A stretch of DNA of 64,000 nt from Adiantum capillus-veneris (lineage: Eukaryota > Streptophyta > Polypodiopsida > Polypodiales > Pteridaceae), in contig CM043959.1 of NCBI GenBank assembly GCA_014529385.2, positions 60,338,253 to 60,402,252 on the forward strand, given 5' to 3'. Made by a program: the position numbers and the translations under genes. Under the pieces are notes generated by a model that had not been told where the DNA came from, made no database searches, and worked only from the letters and a program-made list of their open reading frames with translations. Position 1 is the stretch's first letter, and each line of letters starts with the position of its first letter. Of the stretch, positions 22,922-33,942 are shown in pieces.

Positions 22922-23145
22922 GGTGTTCTTTTCTTTTCTTTTTTTTTGTGGGGGTGGGGGGGGTGGGGGTGGGTGGGTGGTGGAGGCGGGATCTGGAGGC
23001 GAGCTAAACCCGGGCAACGCAAAAACTGAGGCAAAAAGGAGACCGGGCAATGAAAAATTTCAGGCCTCTGTTGGCCGGTTTTGAACCCACCACCTCGCGG
23101 CCCAAGTTTTGGGTCACATGGGCTAACCAACTCACCCGCGCGCAC
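22922..23145 (-). mobile_element. tRNA-derived SINE (minus strand)
   Basis: On the minus strand a head of about 70 bases resembles a tRNA gene. An A-box-like GTGAGTTGGTTAGC (23135-23122) and a B-box-like GGGTTCAAAACC (23088-23077), with 47 bases between their starts, would form an internal RNA polymerase III promoter. A unique body follows (GAGGCCTGAAATTTTTCATT), then a C/A-rich 3' part ending in an A-rich tail (22922-22948). The size of about 220 bases fits plant SINEs. A clear target duplication could not be fixed. A functional tRNA is excluded because the stems do not pair properly. Confidence 0.65.
22949..22984 (+). other. G-rich tract, potential G-quadruplex
   Basis: GTGGGGGTGGGGGGGGTGGG and the following GGTGGGTGGGTGG give at least five G-runs of three or more separated by single T. 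This is a strong G-quadruplex pattern on the plus strand. It is the C-rich 3' segment of the SINE when read on the minus strand. Confidence 0.7.
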
Positions 23146-23456
23146 ATGTTGTAATTATGCTTGTTTTCATGATTTTTGATGCTTAAAAAACATGCACTAC
23201 CCGGGTTTAAGGGTCCAACTTGTGGCCGCGTTCAGTTTTGATGGGCTGGTGCGACTGCGATTACATAAAAACTCATGTATGAACTTGGCAACCATGAATC
23301 CCCTCACCACTCCGCATTCAATTTTGTGTGTTACTTAGTCCTTAGGGGAGACAATGAAAGACTTGGAAGTGGATGGAGTCTAAAAGGCTAAAGCCTACTT
23401 TGGGACAAACTTAAGAATGCTTTAAAACTAATCGAAGCAGAATCCTCGGGATTACA

Positions 23457-23890
23457 ATGAGATGGGAAGGGCATCCCTTCACCATTGTGAATGTGTACGG
23501 CCCTTGCAATGCAAAAGAAAGAGCTAAAGTGTGGATGCATCTTAGAGATACTCCTTTTGAAGGGGAGCGGCTATTGTTTGGCGACTTCAATATGGTAGAA
23601 AAGAGCAGGGATAGAATAGGATCCTTCAGTATGTTGGATGGCTCGGAAAGGTCTAAATGGCAAAGTTTGTGCGAAAAGTGGGAGATGATCTACTTATGGG
23701 AAGTCGGCCCATGGAACAGCACGCCTGGTTTCACCTACACAAGCCTCTAGTATGCCCGCACTGCCTCCAGGCTAGACAGATGCTATTGCTCACACCAAGC
23801 TGACTGGATACCGTCGTTGATGGAGATGAAGGTAGTCCCAACAAAAAGCCTTTCGGATCACATTCCTTTGCACATACATTTTAAGAAGAA
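23457..23890 (+). pseudogene. LINE endonuclease (EEP) domain
   Basis: FTIVNVYGPC and LLFGDFNMVE are the conserved V-Y-G-P and G-D-F-N motifs. After a TAG at 23748-23750 the same frame continues with ASRLDRCYCS and SLSDHIPL, the S-R-L-D-R and S-D-H motifs with the catalytic His. The domain nicks target DNA before priming. The first catalytic Asn/Glu part lies upstream and is absent. Confidence 0.8.
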
Positions 23891-24059
23891 TAAAGGGGAG
23901 GAGCAGACCCCAAGAGGTGAGAAGTAACTGTTAGTAACAGAAGCACACCTATTCAAAGACCCTCTTTTCAGGAATCTAACCAAGAAAGCACTGGGTAAGC
24001 TCAAAAAAGATGTCAACCTCAACAAACACAATGCGTGGGACCTCTTTGCTTGGAGCATC

Positions 24060-25840
24060 TAGAAAGCAATCAAAACCTCGGGCCCCCGAATTAAGAAAGC
24101 TAAGGAGGTACACCTTCTTCATCTTATAGCAGAGGTGCAATTGCTTACCTCCATAAAAGCCAATGGGCATGCTAATGAGGAGGAGCACAAATGATGGCTT
24201 GAAGCCAAATCTAACCTTACTAATGAGCAGTTAGAAGATATCAGAAAGGCAAGGCTTCTCTCCAGGGAGACTTTTCTTCAACCTGAAGCCTCCAATCAAG
24301 CTCAGTTTTTTAGAGCTTTAAAAATCAAGAAGAGCCGGGGCCACGTCCGCTCGCTTTATGATGAGAAAGGGACAGCAGTTCATAACAAGGATGAGATGGC
24401 TGGTTTGATGTTGAGCTATCTTAGTCAAATCATTGGACGACCAGAGATCCAGTCCCAAGAAGTGGAAGAAGCTAGAGGGACCTTACTGGAGAGTGTCAAG
24501 AAGGAAATTCCCCACTCAAATTGCTTGGAACAGACATTCTTCGAAGACGAATGTTCACTAGCATTGCAAGCCCTTGGCAAGGTAAAGTCCCCTAGTTGGG
24601 ATGGGATGATGGTGGAATGCTATAGAGAATTTTGGGATGATCTCAAGGCCCCAATCACAAGATTGGCCAATAAAGCCATGGTCGAAGGGTCATTGGAGGT
24701 AAGTGTAAAGAGAGGGCTTATCAAACCCATCCCAAAACAGATTTTTTGTTCTCAATTGAAACATCGGTGCCCTATAACGATGATTATAGCTAAAGCAGTA
24801 GCCCTCAGATAGCCCCCTTACTAACCAAGATCATCTCTCCCCATCAACCTGGGTTCATCAAAGGAAGGTCCATTTATGATAGCATCTTGGCAGCAATGGT
24901 GGGCATCGAATATGCAACTATCACAAAGTAGGAGTGCATTCTGCTGCAGTTGGACTTGGACAAGGCTTATGATCGAATAACATGGACATATATAGAAGTC
25001 GCCATGGAAGCTCTGGGCTTTGGGCCTCGCCTACGTCGGTTGGTACATGTACTGGGGGCTGAAGCCAGACAGATCTCCTATTCAATGATAGAATTGTGGG
25101 CTCTTTTGAGGTCAAAAGGTCTGATAAGCACGGATGCCCTCTGGCCCCCCTACTTTTTGCCATAGGATCACATTCTTTAATCACAACGCTTGAAGCTAGT
25201 GCGGAACGAGGGGAGCTGCAAGGCCTTGCTCTGCCAGGAAATAGCCAACTCCTAGCAAAACTTTTTGTAGACGATTCTCTCCTCTTCTTGAGGGCGTGCC
25301 CCTAGGTCATCAGAAAAGCTCTAGAGATTGTACAAATATTCTCAGTAGCTTCGGGGTCCTAGTGTAATATAGAGAAATCAAGGTTGATCTCCCTATCAAA
25401 AAATGACTCATTTGACCCTTCTATCTGGTCGGGGGAGATTGTCACAAAAGGGAATATCTTCAAACATCTGGGAGCCCCCTTGGGGGTGGACGTAATTCAC
25501 AAGCAAATATTTGAGTGGGTGCTTGAAAAAATCAAAACAAAAATGAATAGGTGGGAGTATGCTCTTTTCCCATTCCCAAGTCAGATAAAAGTGATGAATG
25601 CCTTTATGATTCCTTATATTGCCTTCACTAGCCCTCTTCGCAAGATGGCTAAGTGTCAATGGAAAGAGTTCTTAAAACCAGTAAAGAGGTTTTTATGGAA
25701 AAAGAACACGAAATCCTCCAGGCCATGGCAATGGGCCCGGATCAGTTGCTTGGCCGGTGAATCAAGGAGGCCTCGGAATTCTCAACCATGTGGCCCATGC
25801 AGAAGCTTGTTGCACCAAGTTTGTTGTTTCCTTGGCTAAA
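24060..25840 (+). pseudogene. LINE reverse transcriptase
   Basis: In order: KVKSPSWDGMMVECYREFW and GLIKPIPK (24396-24812), HQPGFIKGRSIYDSILAA and LDLDKAYDRITW (24835-24990), then HGCPLAPLLFAI and KLFVDDSLLFL (25096-25305), which holds the catalytic F-V-D-D box, and FKHLGAPLGV with SQIKVMNAFMIPY (25384-25839). These are RT motifs 0-7 of plant L1-like elements. At least three frame changes and in-frame stops separate the parts. The catalytic aspartates are retained. Confidence 0.85.
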
Positions 25841-26388
25841 CAGGATCAAGTTTGGGCTATCATGGTCAAAGATATGATAGAAGCAGCTAAACTTGGCTCA
25901 AATGGTCGAAGTGGAGAGGGGTGGAGGTTCATGACAAACTGTTAGCCCCAGCGTGGTCTACATTAAGATTGGGGGGAAGCTCAGGAGAATTGATAAGAAA
26001 ATGCAATAGAGCAGCATGAGTCTTAAAGTGGGAGAAAGAAGCCAGATACTTCAAGAACTCCATTTTGCATTGGTCCCCCTGGCTTTCCAAAGTTGTAGAT
26101 CCACCACAAACTCCCTATTGGATTGAGACAGCCAGGAAACTGAATAATAAGGGTCTGAAGCGACTTAGGCACTTTTGGGACAGTGGCAACAAGAGTTGGA
26201 AAACCATTGACCTTCTGGTTACCCAGTACCAACTTAATAGCTTGGAGGTCTTGCTTGTCCACAAAGTGATGAAAGAGCTTGACAATTTAGTGATGCCAAT
26301 CTATGATTCAAAGTTTGACTAGAATTCCTGGAAATGGCCTGGAAGTAGTCTCTTATGGAAACCCCATCCTAAAAGCATTTATCAGACA

Positions 26389-26868
26389 ATGATGCATAAG
26401 AAGAATTGGTCTAGCCCCCTTAACAAGCTATGGAAAAATCAATGGCCGAAGGAAAGGTGGGATCAAGTAATGGAGAACATATGGAAGCCAAAGGTTCCGC
26501 AACACATGAAGGTTTTTTTATGGAAGGTAATTTGGGGTGCTCTACCGAAGGGGGTGAAAATTCAGGAGAGAGGGATTGGGTCAGATCGATGCTTGGGGTG
26601 CAGGATGGCTAGTGAAGATCTTGCCCACCTATTCATGGACTGCCCAACTATCAAAGGCCTCGCAGGGAAAATATGCAAGTGGGTCCAAGAACCTGGAAAA
26701 TTAGTTTTTTCAAGACTAGCCTATTCCTTGGAGGTAAGAATTCAGGTAGTCCTGCCCTCCTTGTCAGCACTCAAATCGTCAGATACTTCTTCTTACATAA
26801 TGTATGGTAGACAAGGAACTGTCGTGTGTTTGAAGGAGGTTTTGAGGTGGCAAGCTTCACAGAAATAA
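26389..26868 (+). pseudogene. LINE zf-RVT domain
   Basis: WKPKVPQHMKVFLWKVIWGA is followed by C-x2-C, then HLFMDCP, the zf-RVT zinc-binding region at the C-terminus of plant LINE ORF2. It is in the expected place after RT and 330 bases before the A tail. The 160-codon frame is open, and its end near 26868 is probably a frame change. Confidence 0.8.
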
Positions 26869-27211
26869 TTCAAGAAAGAAAAGTGCTAATATGTACGCTC
26901 GGGCGCAAGCAACACTTGGAGGATTGGTCTAGGACTACTTGTGCCTTGTTGTCAGCAGATGGAATGCCTAGGATGGGGAAAAATCTTGGCCATCGGCAAA
27001 TAAAAGATCTCAGAAGGACAAGATTATGGACCTTGTGTATCAAGGAGGAGGAGACGGGTTGGTAGGGGTGGCTGCTCTGATAGCCGATGTAATTTTAGTC
27101 CCTAGATGATGTCATGGCTCAACAAGAGCATGACAAGACCTTGTAATTTTCTGGGATGTTCAATATAATTCACTCACAATTGTGAGTCTTGCTATTGAAA
27201 AAAAAAAAAAT

Positions 27212-29093
27212 CAAAGCGAAGTTTTAAATGGCTATTAAAAAATAAATAAAAACTATTTTAAGATTAATTTATGACATTGAAATAATAAATGGACCAAATT
27301 CAAGGAGTATTTTATGAATAAGTTATATTTTAGTAAAAAGATCAAATTCACAAGCTTAAAAATTTTCCGCGAAGTAGTTGCACCATTGAGCTAGTAAAAC
27401 GACCAAATTCAAGAAAGAGTCGTTAGGTCTCCCTAATCTTTTTGAAACAAAAATTTCCTTTCAAAACGTCTTAAGTGCTTAAGTGAATGGTGAGTTTAGG
27501 AAATGAAAAGACCGATGAAAGTAGAAAGTAAAGAGACTTTTTGTACCCGTATTAAAAAATGACAGAGTTTACATTTGCACATTTGGACTTCACATTGGTA
27601 ACCTTTATTTTCTTTAAAGTTTTTTTTTTTAGAAGTGTCTTTGCACTATGCAAGCAGAGAATATAATTTTTTTGAAGCCATTAGGAATACCCTATAAATA
27701 TGGAAGCTACATAATAAAAATCTAATAAAGCTATAGAGTTTACCTTTCCTTAGGGTGAAATCATAGGTTGGGTGTAGAAATTGGGAGCCAAATGAAATCT
27801 CTTCCTTGAAAGACTAAGTGCAGTCGTCAGAGCTTTAGTTTCTTTGACTAAATTGTTTGCCTATACTCCTAACAAGAACTCTCTTCAATAGGCCTCAGTT
27901 ACAACTAGGTACCTATATAGGGACAAAAATGGAGCATAGGCCAACCTCTACACTTGTTGCTGATCCTCTTTCTCCGCATCACAAGGATGACATTCATAGC
28001 AACGAGCTCCTCGCTCCTTTGGAGCTCGGAAAGATTCTTCTCTCCCACAGGTAATGGCTTCTATGATATGCCAACCTGCACTTTGTGTTTATTGTCTTAA
28101 GCATGTGTTTTCTCTCCTTAACAAACATGGTTGTATTAGCCCGTTGATGGGACTTAAAATATGCTTGGCAAGATGCTCACTAAGATTTCTAACATCACAG
28201 GGAAACCAAAGGTAGTTTGCTCATCATAGAGATAGTTGCCATTTTCCAAGAAGGCATTGGGTAAGAACCAGGTATTCGCTTAATTTTCTAAATGCTAAAG
28301 TAGTTATCACTTATATCCTTAGCTAACACTAGTCATATAATTGGACACTCAAGTGTCCTCAGACACTAAAGTGTCTTGTTTTCTTACCAAGTTTTGAAAA
28401 TTTATTTGTCAAGCTAGAAAAAAGTTTTTTACACCTTGCTTCTAGCATAGCTTGGTTATGAGGGAAACAAAACATTGAATTTCTCTCCATGTCAAAATAA
28501 ATCCCTATGGATAGAATTATGGTAAGTTCTAAGTCATAAATTTTAGTAAAATTTCAAGCTGCTTTGCCACCAAAAAAATCATAAAGTTCTTATATTTTTT
28601 GTAGAGATGACCTTCTTTATGTTTGTAAAAGAGAAGTTTCAATGCTAAGAGCTACAAAACAATGGAATGCCCTTCAAGGACTAGTTTCCGAGTCGGTTGC
28701 AAGTTATGGACATAATTTCATACTTGAGAACATGCTTACTAAGAGTATAAATTTGGCCTTCCAAAGGTCCTCTCATGAAATTAGGGCTATTTTAGTGTAG
28801 TCTAACAACTATAAATAAGTTTATATGTTGAACAAGAAACCACATATTTTTTTGGCTCCCTAACTCAATTAAATCTCATTGCTTAAACTCTTTCTTGACT
28901 ATTTTATTGTATAAAAACTCTTAAAAATCTTGAGTCCTCCACAATAACATTCAAATCAAGGTTGAGTGCGAGAAGACTGAAAGAGAAGCTTTTGAAAAAG
29001 AGCACAGAGAAACTTGTGAATGAATGATACTAGTGAATTTTTTACTTTTTATAGTAAACCCTACGTGACTTACTTTCAAAACCATTCGCACCA
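27212..29093. other. No recognisable gene; AT-rich DNA
   Basis: No coding region is supported. The part from 28338 is the second copy of the dispersed repeat seen at 10051. The rest is AT-rich with short open frames only. Confidence 0.6.
28338..28930 (+). repeat. Dispersed repeat, copy 2 (double-hairpin start)
   Basis: This begins with the same block of about 40 bases as 10051, differing at a few positions, with the two mini-palindromes intact. Later patches (CAAGCTAGAAAAAAG, TTGGCCTTCCAAAGGTCCTC, ATGAAATTAGGGC) align in the same order as in copy 1, so the repeat is at least 500 bases long. The ends are approximate. Confidence 0.55.
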
Positions 29094-29098
29094 TGTCC
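29094..29098 (+). repeat. Target site duplication of copia element, left
   Basis: TGTCC directly before the 5' LTR is repeated directly after the 3' LTR at 34858-34862. Confidence 0.9.
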
Positions 29099-29777
29099 TG
29101 TTAAGTATGGAGCCTAATTTACCCTTGTAATTTTCTGTGGTAAAAGCGCACATTTGTAAGGCCCCCATTATGAGGAGCAGCCATCGTGCGTAAAGGAAAA
29201 TCACTCACCGGAAACCAAAATTTTCACGGACAAGAATCAGGGGCAACTTTAAAGGTCTCAGGGGCGGAGGCCCCCGAGACTTTTTTTTCACCGGAATATT
29301 CTTTTTCGCCGGAATATTATGGCCGGACGGCGGCCGGAAAGTGGTCGGAAAATAACCGGTCGGTTGGCCGGTGGCCGGTAGTCAATGGCCGATGGCCGGT
29401 GGTCGGAAGTCAATGGCCAATGGCCGGTGGCCGGTGGCCGAATTCAAAAGCGGACTTGTCTTCTCAAGGGCGGCCACACATGGGCGGATTGGAGGGTCCA
29501 ATTTGGACTTATTCGCACAAGGGCGGCTACACATGGCTGTCTCTCATAAGAGAGGGCAGCCCTTTTGGCCTATAAAAGGAGGCCATTTCTACACACATTT
29601 TATAGTGTGAAGTTGATGCAACAAGGTGAGTGTGAGGTGGTGAGAGTGAAACAAGGCGGGAGCTCCATTAAGGGTATAATCCCTTTGTAAACTACTTCTT
29701 GTTTTGAAGTACTAAAGCCATTAAGTGGCTGCTTTCCCGTGGACGTAGCCCACATTGGGTGAACCACGTATATCGTG

Positions 29778-29820
<43 letters not shown>

Positions 29821-29904
29821 CTATAATCTCGTGTATATAAATCTGTCTCTCTCCATTAAGTAATCTACTCAATTATCTATTTAGCTACGTCTTATTTCCT
29901 AACA
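29099..29904 (+). repeat. 5' LTR of copia element
   Basis: Starts TGTTAAGTATGG and ends TTTCCTAACA. It contains a G/C-rich part built of GGCCGGT-like repeats (29320-29450), a TATA box, and a CT microsatellite (about 29784-29817). Small open frames in it are not genes. Confidence 0.95.
29571..29577 (+). promoter_or_regulatory. TATA box of copia 5' LTR
   Basis: TATAAAA sits in GGCCTATAAAAGGAGGCC, 333 bases before the LTR end, and is conserved in the 3' LTR at 34502-34508. This marks the likely U3 promoter for the genomic RNA. Confidence 0.75.
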
Positions 29905-29906
29905 AC

Positions 29907-29918
29907 TGGTATCAGAGC
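29907..29918 (+). other. Primer binding site, initiator Met tRNA
   Basis: TGGTATCAGAGC lies two bases after the 5' LTR end. This is the usual plant copia primer site, complementary to the 3' end of initiator methionine tRNA. Confidence 0.95.
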
Positions 29919-29977
29919 AAGGTTTGCTCGTAGCTAAATTATCTCAAGGAAAGGATTCCTTGAATTGAGTGGGAGTT

Positions 29978-31483
29978 ATGGCGGAGGAAGGGAAGCTCAA
30001 GATAGAGAAGTTCAACGGCAAAAACTACCAACATTGGAAGATCCAGATTGAAGACTATCTCTACCAGAAAGACCTCTATTTGCCACTAGGCGGTCTTGCG
30101 AAGAAGCCCGCAACAATGGCAGATGAAGCATGGATTGTCCTTGATCGAAAGGCACTGGGAACAATCCGGTTAAGCTTGGCGTCAACGGTGGCCTTCAATG
30201 TTTCGGAGATGAAGACCATGGAGGACTTGATGAAGTCACTTGACGACTTCTACGAGAAATCATCGGCATCCAATAAGGTATTTCTTATGAAACGTTTGTT
30301 CAATCTAAAGATGGCAGAGAATAGTTCAGTTGCAGAACACCTAAATGACTTTAACACAAACATAAGTCAACTTCGATCAGTGAAAATCAATTTCGATGAC
30401 GAAGTGCGAGCTCTCCTTATACTATCATCTCTACCGGATAGTTGGGACAGCCTTGTGATGGCTGTAAGTAATTCTATCTCTGGCACAAATACTCTTAAGT
30501 TTGATGATGTTGTGGGTGTTCTCCTAAGCGAGGAAATGCGAAGGAGAAGCACAGGAGAATCATCAAGTGCTGCACTATCAGTGGAAACAAGAGGAAGGCT
30601 TAACGAGAGGTTCAAAAACCAAAAGGGTCGTGATCGCTCAAGGTGGAGCAAGTTACGCACAAAGTCAGTTCTTCAATGTTGGAACTGCGGCAAGAAGGGC
30701 CACGTCAAGAAGGATTGCTGGTCCAAGAAGAAGAAGGAGACAGAGTCTCAAGACAACAAGCCAACATCGGAGACCAATGTGGCAGGTAAAGTAGAGCAAG
30801 ATGCTCTAATTCTCTCATTAGACAATGTGTCTAATTCCTGGATAGTAGATTCCGGGGCTTCATTCCATGCGACACCACACAAGCAACATTTCCAAGACTA
30901 CACCAAAGGTAATTTTGGGTATGTATACTTGGGAGATGATGAAGCTTGTGAGATTGTCGGCAAAGGTACAGTTTCTGTCAAAACTGCTAACGGAAATGAA
31001 TGGAAGCTTAAAGATGTTAGGCATGTTCCTTCTCTTCGCAAAAATTTGATCTCTACAGGACAATTGGACGATGAAGGTCACAACATTGCATTCGGAAACA
31101 AACGGTGGAAGATCTCAAAGGGATCTTTGGTGGTTGCCAAGGGTGAAAAAGTCGGTACACTTTACTTGTGTACTGTTAGCACGCAACCTTCAGCTTGTGC
31201 AGCAACTACAGAAGTTGATAGTGCGGTGTGGCACTACCGACTTGGGCATATGAGTGCCAAAGGAATGCAAATCCTTCAAACAAAGAACCTTCTACCAGGT
31301 TTGAAAGAAGTGGACTTAGAGTTTTGTGAAGATTGTGTTTATGGTAAACAAAAGAGGGTAAAATTTCAAAAATCAAGAAATGAAAGAAAAAATAAAAAAC
31401 TTGAGTTGGTTCATTCTGATGTTTGGGGTCCTGCAAGTACACCATCACTTGGTGGCCCATTGTACTATGTAACATTCATATAA
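29978..31483 (+). pseudogene. Copia gag, protease and integrase N-terminus
   Basis: The first ATG of the element is at 29978 (MAEEGKLKIEKFNG). Gag is followed by a zinc knuckle (CWNCGKKGHVKKDC, near residue 236), the protease motif WIVDSGASFH (D-S-G), the integrase HHCC region (HYRLGHMS to CEDCVYGK) and the first catalytic Asp in LVHSDVWGP. The frame ends in a TAA at 31481-31483 exactly where family members read F-I-D-D-A-T, so one Asp codon has become a stop. The downstream frame continues without shift. Confidence 0.9.
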
Positions 31484-31894
31484 GATGCGACTAGAAAAAC
31501 ATGGGTTTATGTCATGAAGAATAAATCCGATGTATTTTCCATATTTCAAAGGTGGAAAGCCTTTGTGGAGAATGAAACAGGTACCAAGGTTAAATGCCTC
31601 AGATCCGACAATGGAGGCGAATATTGCAGCCAAGCTTTTGAAAGCTTTTGTGCTAGCAATGGCATTCAGAGGCAAAGGACAACCCCAAGGACACCTCAAC
31701 AAAATGGGATTTCGGAAAGGATGAACAGGACAATCATGGAACGAGCACGAAGCATGCGGCTACATGCAAGCCTACCGCTTGAGCTTTGGGCGGAAGTTGT
31801 AAGTACGTCTGTGTACTTAATCAATCGGTCACCCTCAACGGCATTGGATGGGGGAGTTCCAAAAGAGGCATGGACAGGTACACCGGTGAATTAA
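31484..31894 (+). pseudogene. Copia integrase core
   Basis: This is in frame with the upstream part after the stop. LRSDNGGEY holds the second catalytic Asp and PQQNGISERMNRTI the catalytic Glu, so the D-D-E triad is complete on paper. A second TAA at 31892-31894 lies between TPVN and SFLKVFGCEAF, where related elements have an aromatic residue. Confidence 0.9.
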
Positions 31895-32520
31895 TCATTT
31901 CTCAAAGTGTTTGGGTGTGAGGCTTTCATGCACATAGATAGAAGCCTAAGATCAAAGTTAGATGCAAAGTCCAAAAAGTGTTTCTTCATTGGCTATGGAG
32001 AAGGAGACTTTGGGTATCGCCTATGGAATCCTGAAGATGGTAAAATCTTAAGGAGTAGGGATGTAATTTTTAACGAACAAAATATGTACAAAGATTACTT
32101 GGAAAGAAAACAAACAAAAGAAACAGGTGATGAGTACATGGAGCTTGAGGACGGTGAAGACTCAAGGACTGCAAACGGTGACAATGTGCAACAACGTCAA
32201 CCAAATGAGGAGCCTCAACCTATTCCCCGAAGATCTACAAGAGCAAGTAGACCTCCAGAAAGGTTTGTTCCTTCCTTCAACCATCTCTTGATCTCAGATT
32301 CTGGAGTGCCGGAATCATATGAAGAAGCTATGCAACATGAATCCAAAGAAGAATGGACGAAGAGCATGCAAGTGGAGATGGACTCACTACATCGCAACCA
32401 AACATGGGAGTTGGTTGAGTTGCCTAAAGGTAAGCGGGCACTTCAAAACAAATGGGTGTACAAGCTAAAGGAAGAAGAAGGTGGAAAGAAAAGGTACAAG
32501 TCTAGGCTTCTGGTAGAAGG
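31895..32520 (+). pseudogene. Copia integrase C-terminus and RT start
   Basis: FLKVFGCEAF and CFFIGYGEGDFGYRLW are the copia integrase end, followed by a variable linker with RRSTRASRPPER and the start of RT (WELVELPKGKRALQNKWVYK). The frame is lost in a T run near 32518-32524, where a single missing base shifts RT by one. Read past that, the ORF ends falsely at 32572. Confidence 0.88.
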
Positions 32521-33858
32521 TTTTCTCAAAAGAAAGGTATTGACTTCAATGAAATATTTTCTCCTGTTGTAAAAATGAACTCAATTATGCTTCTCTTAAG
32601 CCTTGTGGCTGCTCATGATCTAAATCTCGAGCAAATGGATGTAAATACGGCATTCCCTCACGGCGACTTAGAGGAGAAAATCTACATGCTTCAACCAAAG
32701 GGGTATGAAGTAAAAGGTAAGGAGAAAATGGTTTGCAGATTAAAGAAGAGTTTGTATGGTTTAAAGCAAGCATCAAGACAATGGTACTTGAAGTTTGATC
32801 GATGGATGTTGGATCATGGATTCACAAGATGCAACTCGGATCACTGCGTCTACACGGAGAATTTGGGAGATGGGAAATTCATCATCCTAATGTTGTATGT
32901 TGATGACATGTTGATTGCAAGTGCTAACATGCAGGACATCAAAGACCTAAAAGAGGAGCTGTCCAAATCTTTTTCAATGAAAGATTTAGGTGCTGCAAAG
33001 AGGATACTTGGTATGAAAATATCAAGGGACAGGACGAAGAAGACAATAAAGCTATCTCAAGAAGATTACATCAAGAAGGTACTAGAAAGGTTTGCAATGC
33101 AAAATGCAAAACCAGTTTCTACACCTTTGGCTGGTCATTTTAAACTAACGAAGGATATGTGTCCAAAGACACAAGAGGAGATAGCCTATATGTCTAAAGT
33201 TCCATATGCTGCAACGGTAGGTTCTCTAATGTATGCTATGGTCTGGACAAGGCCAGACATTGCACATGCAGTGGGAGTTGTGAGTAGGTTCATGGACAAC
33301 CCAGGTAAAGAGCATTGGCAAGCTGTGAAGTGGATACTTAGGTATCTAAAAGGGACAACAACAAATGCTTTGTATTTTGGAGGAACTGATATTTTTCTAG
33401 AAGGGTATGCTGATGCAGATATGGCAGGTGACAAAGATACTCGAAGGAGCACTACTGGCTATGTGTTCACGGTTGGAGGCACAGCAGTAAGCTGGGCTTC
33501 AAAGCTGCAGAAAGTGGTTTCACTTTCTACCACGGAAGCAGAGTATGTAGCAATGACGGAGGCAAGCAAAGAAATTATGTGGCTTCACAGATTCTTAGAA
33601 GAGCTTGGATTCAAACAAGACAATTGTGTCTTGTACAGTGATAGCCAAAGCGCTATCCATCTTGCGAAGAACTCAGCCTTTCATTCAAGGACAAAGCACA
33701 TTGAGGTGAGATATCACTTCATACTCACTCTTTTGGAAGAGGGACAACTAAAGCTAGGAAACGTGCATACAAGTGAAAATCCTGCAGACATGTTTACGAA
33801 GGTGGTCAACAAGGAGAAGTTGAGATTTTGCTCATCTTCAATCGGCATTCAAGGATAA
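32521..33858 (+). pseudogene. Copia reverse transcriptase and RNase H
   Basis: After the one-base shift the frame is open to a TAA at 33856-33858. RT motifs: LEQMDVNTAFPHGDLEE, SLYGLKQA, and LYVDDMLIA with the catalytic Y-V-D-D. The RNase H part has YADADMAGD, STTEAEYVA, and SDSQSAIHLAKN, with the expected acidic residues, then RTKHIEVRYHFI. It ends at the family-typical place about 75 bases before the polypurine tract. Confidence 0.92.
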
Positions 33859-33876
33859 GAAGCCAAAATGGAAAGC

Positions 33877-33942
33877 AGTCACAGGTTTGGTTTGGAGATC
33901 AGTCACAGGTTTGGTTTGGAGATCAGTCTCCAAGTGGGAGAT
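33877..33942 (+). repeat. 24-bp direct duplication and polypurine tract
   Basis: CAGTCACAGGTTTGGTTTGG plus GAGAT occurs twice in a row at 33877-33924, directly before the polypurine tract CAAGTGGGAGAT (33931-33942) that abuts the 3' LTR. The duplication has no evident role. Confidence 0.85.

Larger units (their letters stand above)
23400..27211 (+). mobile_element. 5'-truncated L1-like LINE
   Basis: One non-LTR element runs endonuclease (23457-23890), reverse transcriptase (24060-25840), zf-RVT (26389-26868), a short 3' untranslated part and a terminal A run (27198-27210). ORF1 and the endonuclease N-terminus are missing, as is common after incomplete reverse transcription. The frame carries several stops and shifts (for example near 23749, 24810, 25304 and 25838), so it is dead. 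It is the best preserved of the LINE copies in the window. Confidence 0.85.

Noticed and set aside
23077-23142. Functional tRNA gene
   Set aside because: A- and B-box-like motifs are present, but the acceptor and anticodon stems do not pair convincingly; better explained as a SINE head.
22789-23145. 118-codon minus-strand frame with a Pro/His run
   Set aside because: It coincides with the SINE and its C-rich part; the frame reflects base composition.
29186-29610. Open frames rich in Gly/Arg/Trp in the copia LTR (also 34030-34541)
   Set aside because: They result from the GGCCGGT-rich LTR repeats and lie upstream of and across the TATA box.
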